Source: Clostridia bacterium
Lineage (GTDB): Bacteria; Bacillota; Clostridia; Peptostreptococcales; Anaerovoracaceae
Length of the DNA stretch: 51,278 nucleotides
Assembly (NCBI GenBank): GCA_024403115.1
Contig: JAKSSL010000006.1
Coordinates: forward strand, 1-51,278
Direction: 5' to 3'
The notes below the pieces were generated by a model. It was given only the letters and a program-made list of their open reading frames with translations. It was not told the origin of the DNA and searched no databases. The position numbers and the translations under genes were made by a program. Positions within the stretch are counted from its first letter, which is position 1. Each line of letters opens with the position of its first letter. Positions 49,967 through 51,278 of the stretch are shown here, piece after piece.

Positions 49967-51278
49967 ATGCTATTCAATGTAAAAGCAGATTCAAGAAAAG
50001 TTAATAAAGGCGACACATTCTTTGCCCTTAAAACTATCATGTCAGACGGCCACAAATTCATTCCAAAAGCTATTGAAAATGGGGCTACAGAAATAGTTTG
50101 TAATAAAGAACTTTGTCAGGAATATAATGTCAACACAGATGTTCCCGGCGTCAAGTTCACCTTTGTAGAGGACTGTCGTAAATATTTGGAAAGCTACCTG
50201 GTAGAAAACTTCTCTCAAATATTTGAGAAGATGAGACTTTTGGTGGTTACAGGAACCAACGGGAAAACAACAACTGCCTTCTTGGCATATCAGGCTTTTA
50301 ACCGTCTAGGAATTAAATCAGCATACGTTGGAACAATCGGTTTTTATGCACCTCAAGGTAAGGAAGGAGCAAGCGGAAATACAACACCTGACCTGTGCGA
50401 TTTGTATGAGGATTTTGTAATCGCATATAACCAGGGCTGTGAAATTTTCATGGTGGAAGGTTCCAGCCAAGGCATAGTCCAAGGTCGTATGGACACTTTG
50501 AAATTCGACTATGCAATCTTTACTAACCTGACTCGTGATCACCTGGATTTCCACAAGACTATGGAAAACTATGCCAATGCAAAGCTGGAAGTTTTCAAGG
50601 CCTTAAAAGCAGATGGCACAGCATATCTCAATATTGACGATCCATGGCACAAACACTTCGTCTTGGAAGAAAACACTAACAAGTTCTTTGGAGAAGCTGA
50701 GTGCGATTATCAAATCACAAATATTCAAAATAGCATGAAGGGAACTAGCTTTTGCCTAAACGGCATGGCCTTTGAAAGCCCTTTAATTGGAGAATACAAT
50801 GTATATAACCTGTCTCCAATTATCGCTATACTTTTGGAGCGTGGCTTTTCCTACGAAGAGATCCGCCAAATGGTAGCAGAACTTCAAAACGGAGAAGGTC
50901 GCATGGAGACTCGCCACTACAAGGATAATTTGATTATTGTAGATTATGCCCACACTCCTGACGGCATGGAGAAGATTATCAACGCGGTGCGCGAAATTAC
51001 GCCAGGTAAGATTTACATAGTCTTCGGCGTCCGTGGTAACAGGGACCGTGGCAAACGTCCTGAAATGATGCGAATTGCAACAGAGAATTCAGCCTTTGCA
51101 ATAGTGACAATGGTTCATCTTTACGGCGAAGAATTTGACCATATTGCAGGAGATTTGACTGAAGGTTGTCAAGCCGATAATTATCAAGTCATTGAAGATC
51201 GTGGGGAAGCTATTAAGAAGGGCATATCCTTGCTGGACAGCCAAGACACTCTGCTGATACTGGGCAAGGGCCACGAAG
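49967..51278 (+). CDS. MurE-family UDP-MurNAc-tripeptide-type ligase, partial
   Basis: The ATG at 49967 opens a frame of 437 codons that runs off the window end. Mur-ligase features: DSRKVNKGDTFFALKTIMSD (N-terminal domain), the P-loop TGTNGKTT (residues 95-102), GNTTPD, FTNLTRDHLDFH, the carbamoylated-Lys region YANAK, VDYAHTPD and the terminal GKGHE. These mark MurE. However, the amino-acid-recognition loop that reads DNPR in diaminopimelate ligases reads MVHLYGEE here. The UDP-sugar motif EVSSHAL reads EGSSQGI. The AAAGGA site is 10 nt upstream. It is either the MurE of an unusual wall type or a paralogue with another substrate. Confidence 0.85.
   Translation, partial: MLFNVKADSRKVNKGDTFFALKTIMSDGHKFIPKAIENGATEIVCNKELCQEYNVNTDVPGVKFTFVEDCRKYLESYLVENFSQIFEKMRLLVVTGTNGKTTTAFLAYQAFNRLGIKSAYVGTIGFYAPQGKEGASGNTTPDLCDLYEDFVIAYNQGCEIFMVEGSSQGIVQGRMDTLKFDYAIFTNLTRDHLDFHKTMENYANAKLEVFKALKADGTAYLNIDDPWHKHFVLEENTNKFFGEAECDYQITNIQNSMKGTSFCLNGMAFESPLIGEYNVYNLSPIIAILLERGFSYEEIRQMVAELQNGEGRMETRHYKDNLIIVDYAHTPDGMEKIINAVREITPGKIYIVFGVRGNRDRGKRPEMMRIATENSAFAIVTMVHLYGEEFDHIAGDLTEGCQADNYQVIEDRGEAIKKGISLLDSQDTLLILGKGHE

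Overview
This AT-rich window carries dense, short-spaced operons with strong AAGGAG/GGAGG ribosome binding sites and near-consensus sigma-A promoters. Its gene content (NCS2 and AGCS transporters, DUF1653 and TIGR03905-type proteins, the prmA-rsmE-mtaB-HIT block, partial cobamide assembly genes, an SPKTG wall-anchored protein) fits a low-GC Gram-positive anaerobe of the class Clostridia (Bacillota). The genus cannot be named from the sequence. No phage, insertion sequence, CRISPR array or rRNA operon is visible. The region looks like ordinary chromosome with several unusual operon arrangements.

Layout. 1-55: start of tuf (EF-Tu, minus), with a hairpin-rich leader. 248-4914 (minus): one operon, response regulator - histidine kinase - groES - groEL - YkuD-domain protein, with a vegetative promoter and no CIRCE site. 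5071-8351 (minus): beta-lactamase-fold hydrolase, tRNA-Lys(CTT), DUF1653 protein, radA. 8464-12451 (minus): EF-G-like GTPase, WG-repeat protein, YlmH-type S4 protein. 12509-12760 (plus): TSCPD protein. 12766-20381 (minus): addA-prmA-rsmE-mtaB-HIT plus two unknown genes. 20458-21978 (plus): gpmI. 22041-23471 (minus): pncB. 23628-30184 (minus): uvrA - response regulator - histidine kinase - small secreted protein - secreted ComEC-like metallo-beta-lactamase-fold protein. About 30263-30416 (minus): candidate small RNA. 30461-35917 (minus): eight-gene cobamide operon (TIM barrel, cobT, cobU, cobS, CobU-like, membrane protein, flavoprotein, WYL regulator). 36040-39172: wall-anchored repeat protein, DMT transporter, trxA, PAP2 phosphatase. 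39208-43363 (minus): nucleotidyltransferase - cysK - ABC ATPase - ABC permease. 43488-45752 (plus): purine-type riboswitch, NCS2 purine permease, phosphoribosyltransferase. 45839-49790 (minus): potassium-channel-like protein, asnS, AGCS symporter. 49967-end (plus): MurE-family ligase, truncated by the window edge.

Functional themes. Translation and its quality control (tuf, EF-G-like, ylmH, prmA, rsmE, mtaB, asnS, tRNA-Lys), DNA repair (radA, addA, uvrA) and envelope or stress sensing (two two-component systems, one fused to the chaperonin operon and one to uvrA plus secreted proteins) dominate. Purine uptake and salvage appear to be joined by the riboswitch upstream of the permease and the phosphoribosyltransferase behind it.

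Most notable signals: (a) a purine-riboswitch aptamer with a hairpin inserted in loop L2 and a clear terminator/antiterminator platform; (b) four genes (WG protein, addA, uvrA, TIM barrel) whose -10 box ends only 6-9 nt before the start codon with no Shine-Dalgarno, implying leaderless mRNAs in an organism that otherwise uses strong Shine-Dalgarno sites; (c) a two-component-system/chaperonin/YkuD operon; (d) an eight-gene cobamide operon with uncharacterised members; (e) a MurE-family ligase lacking the DNPR motif; (f) promoters nested in terminators or arranged back to back.
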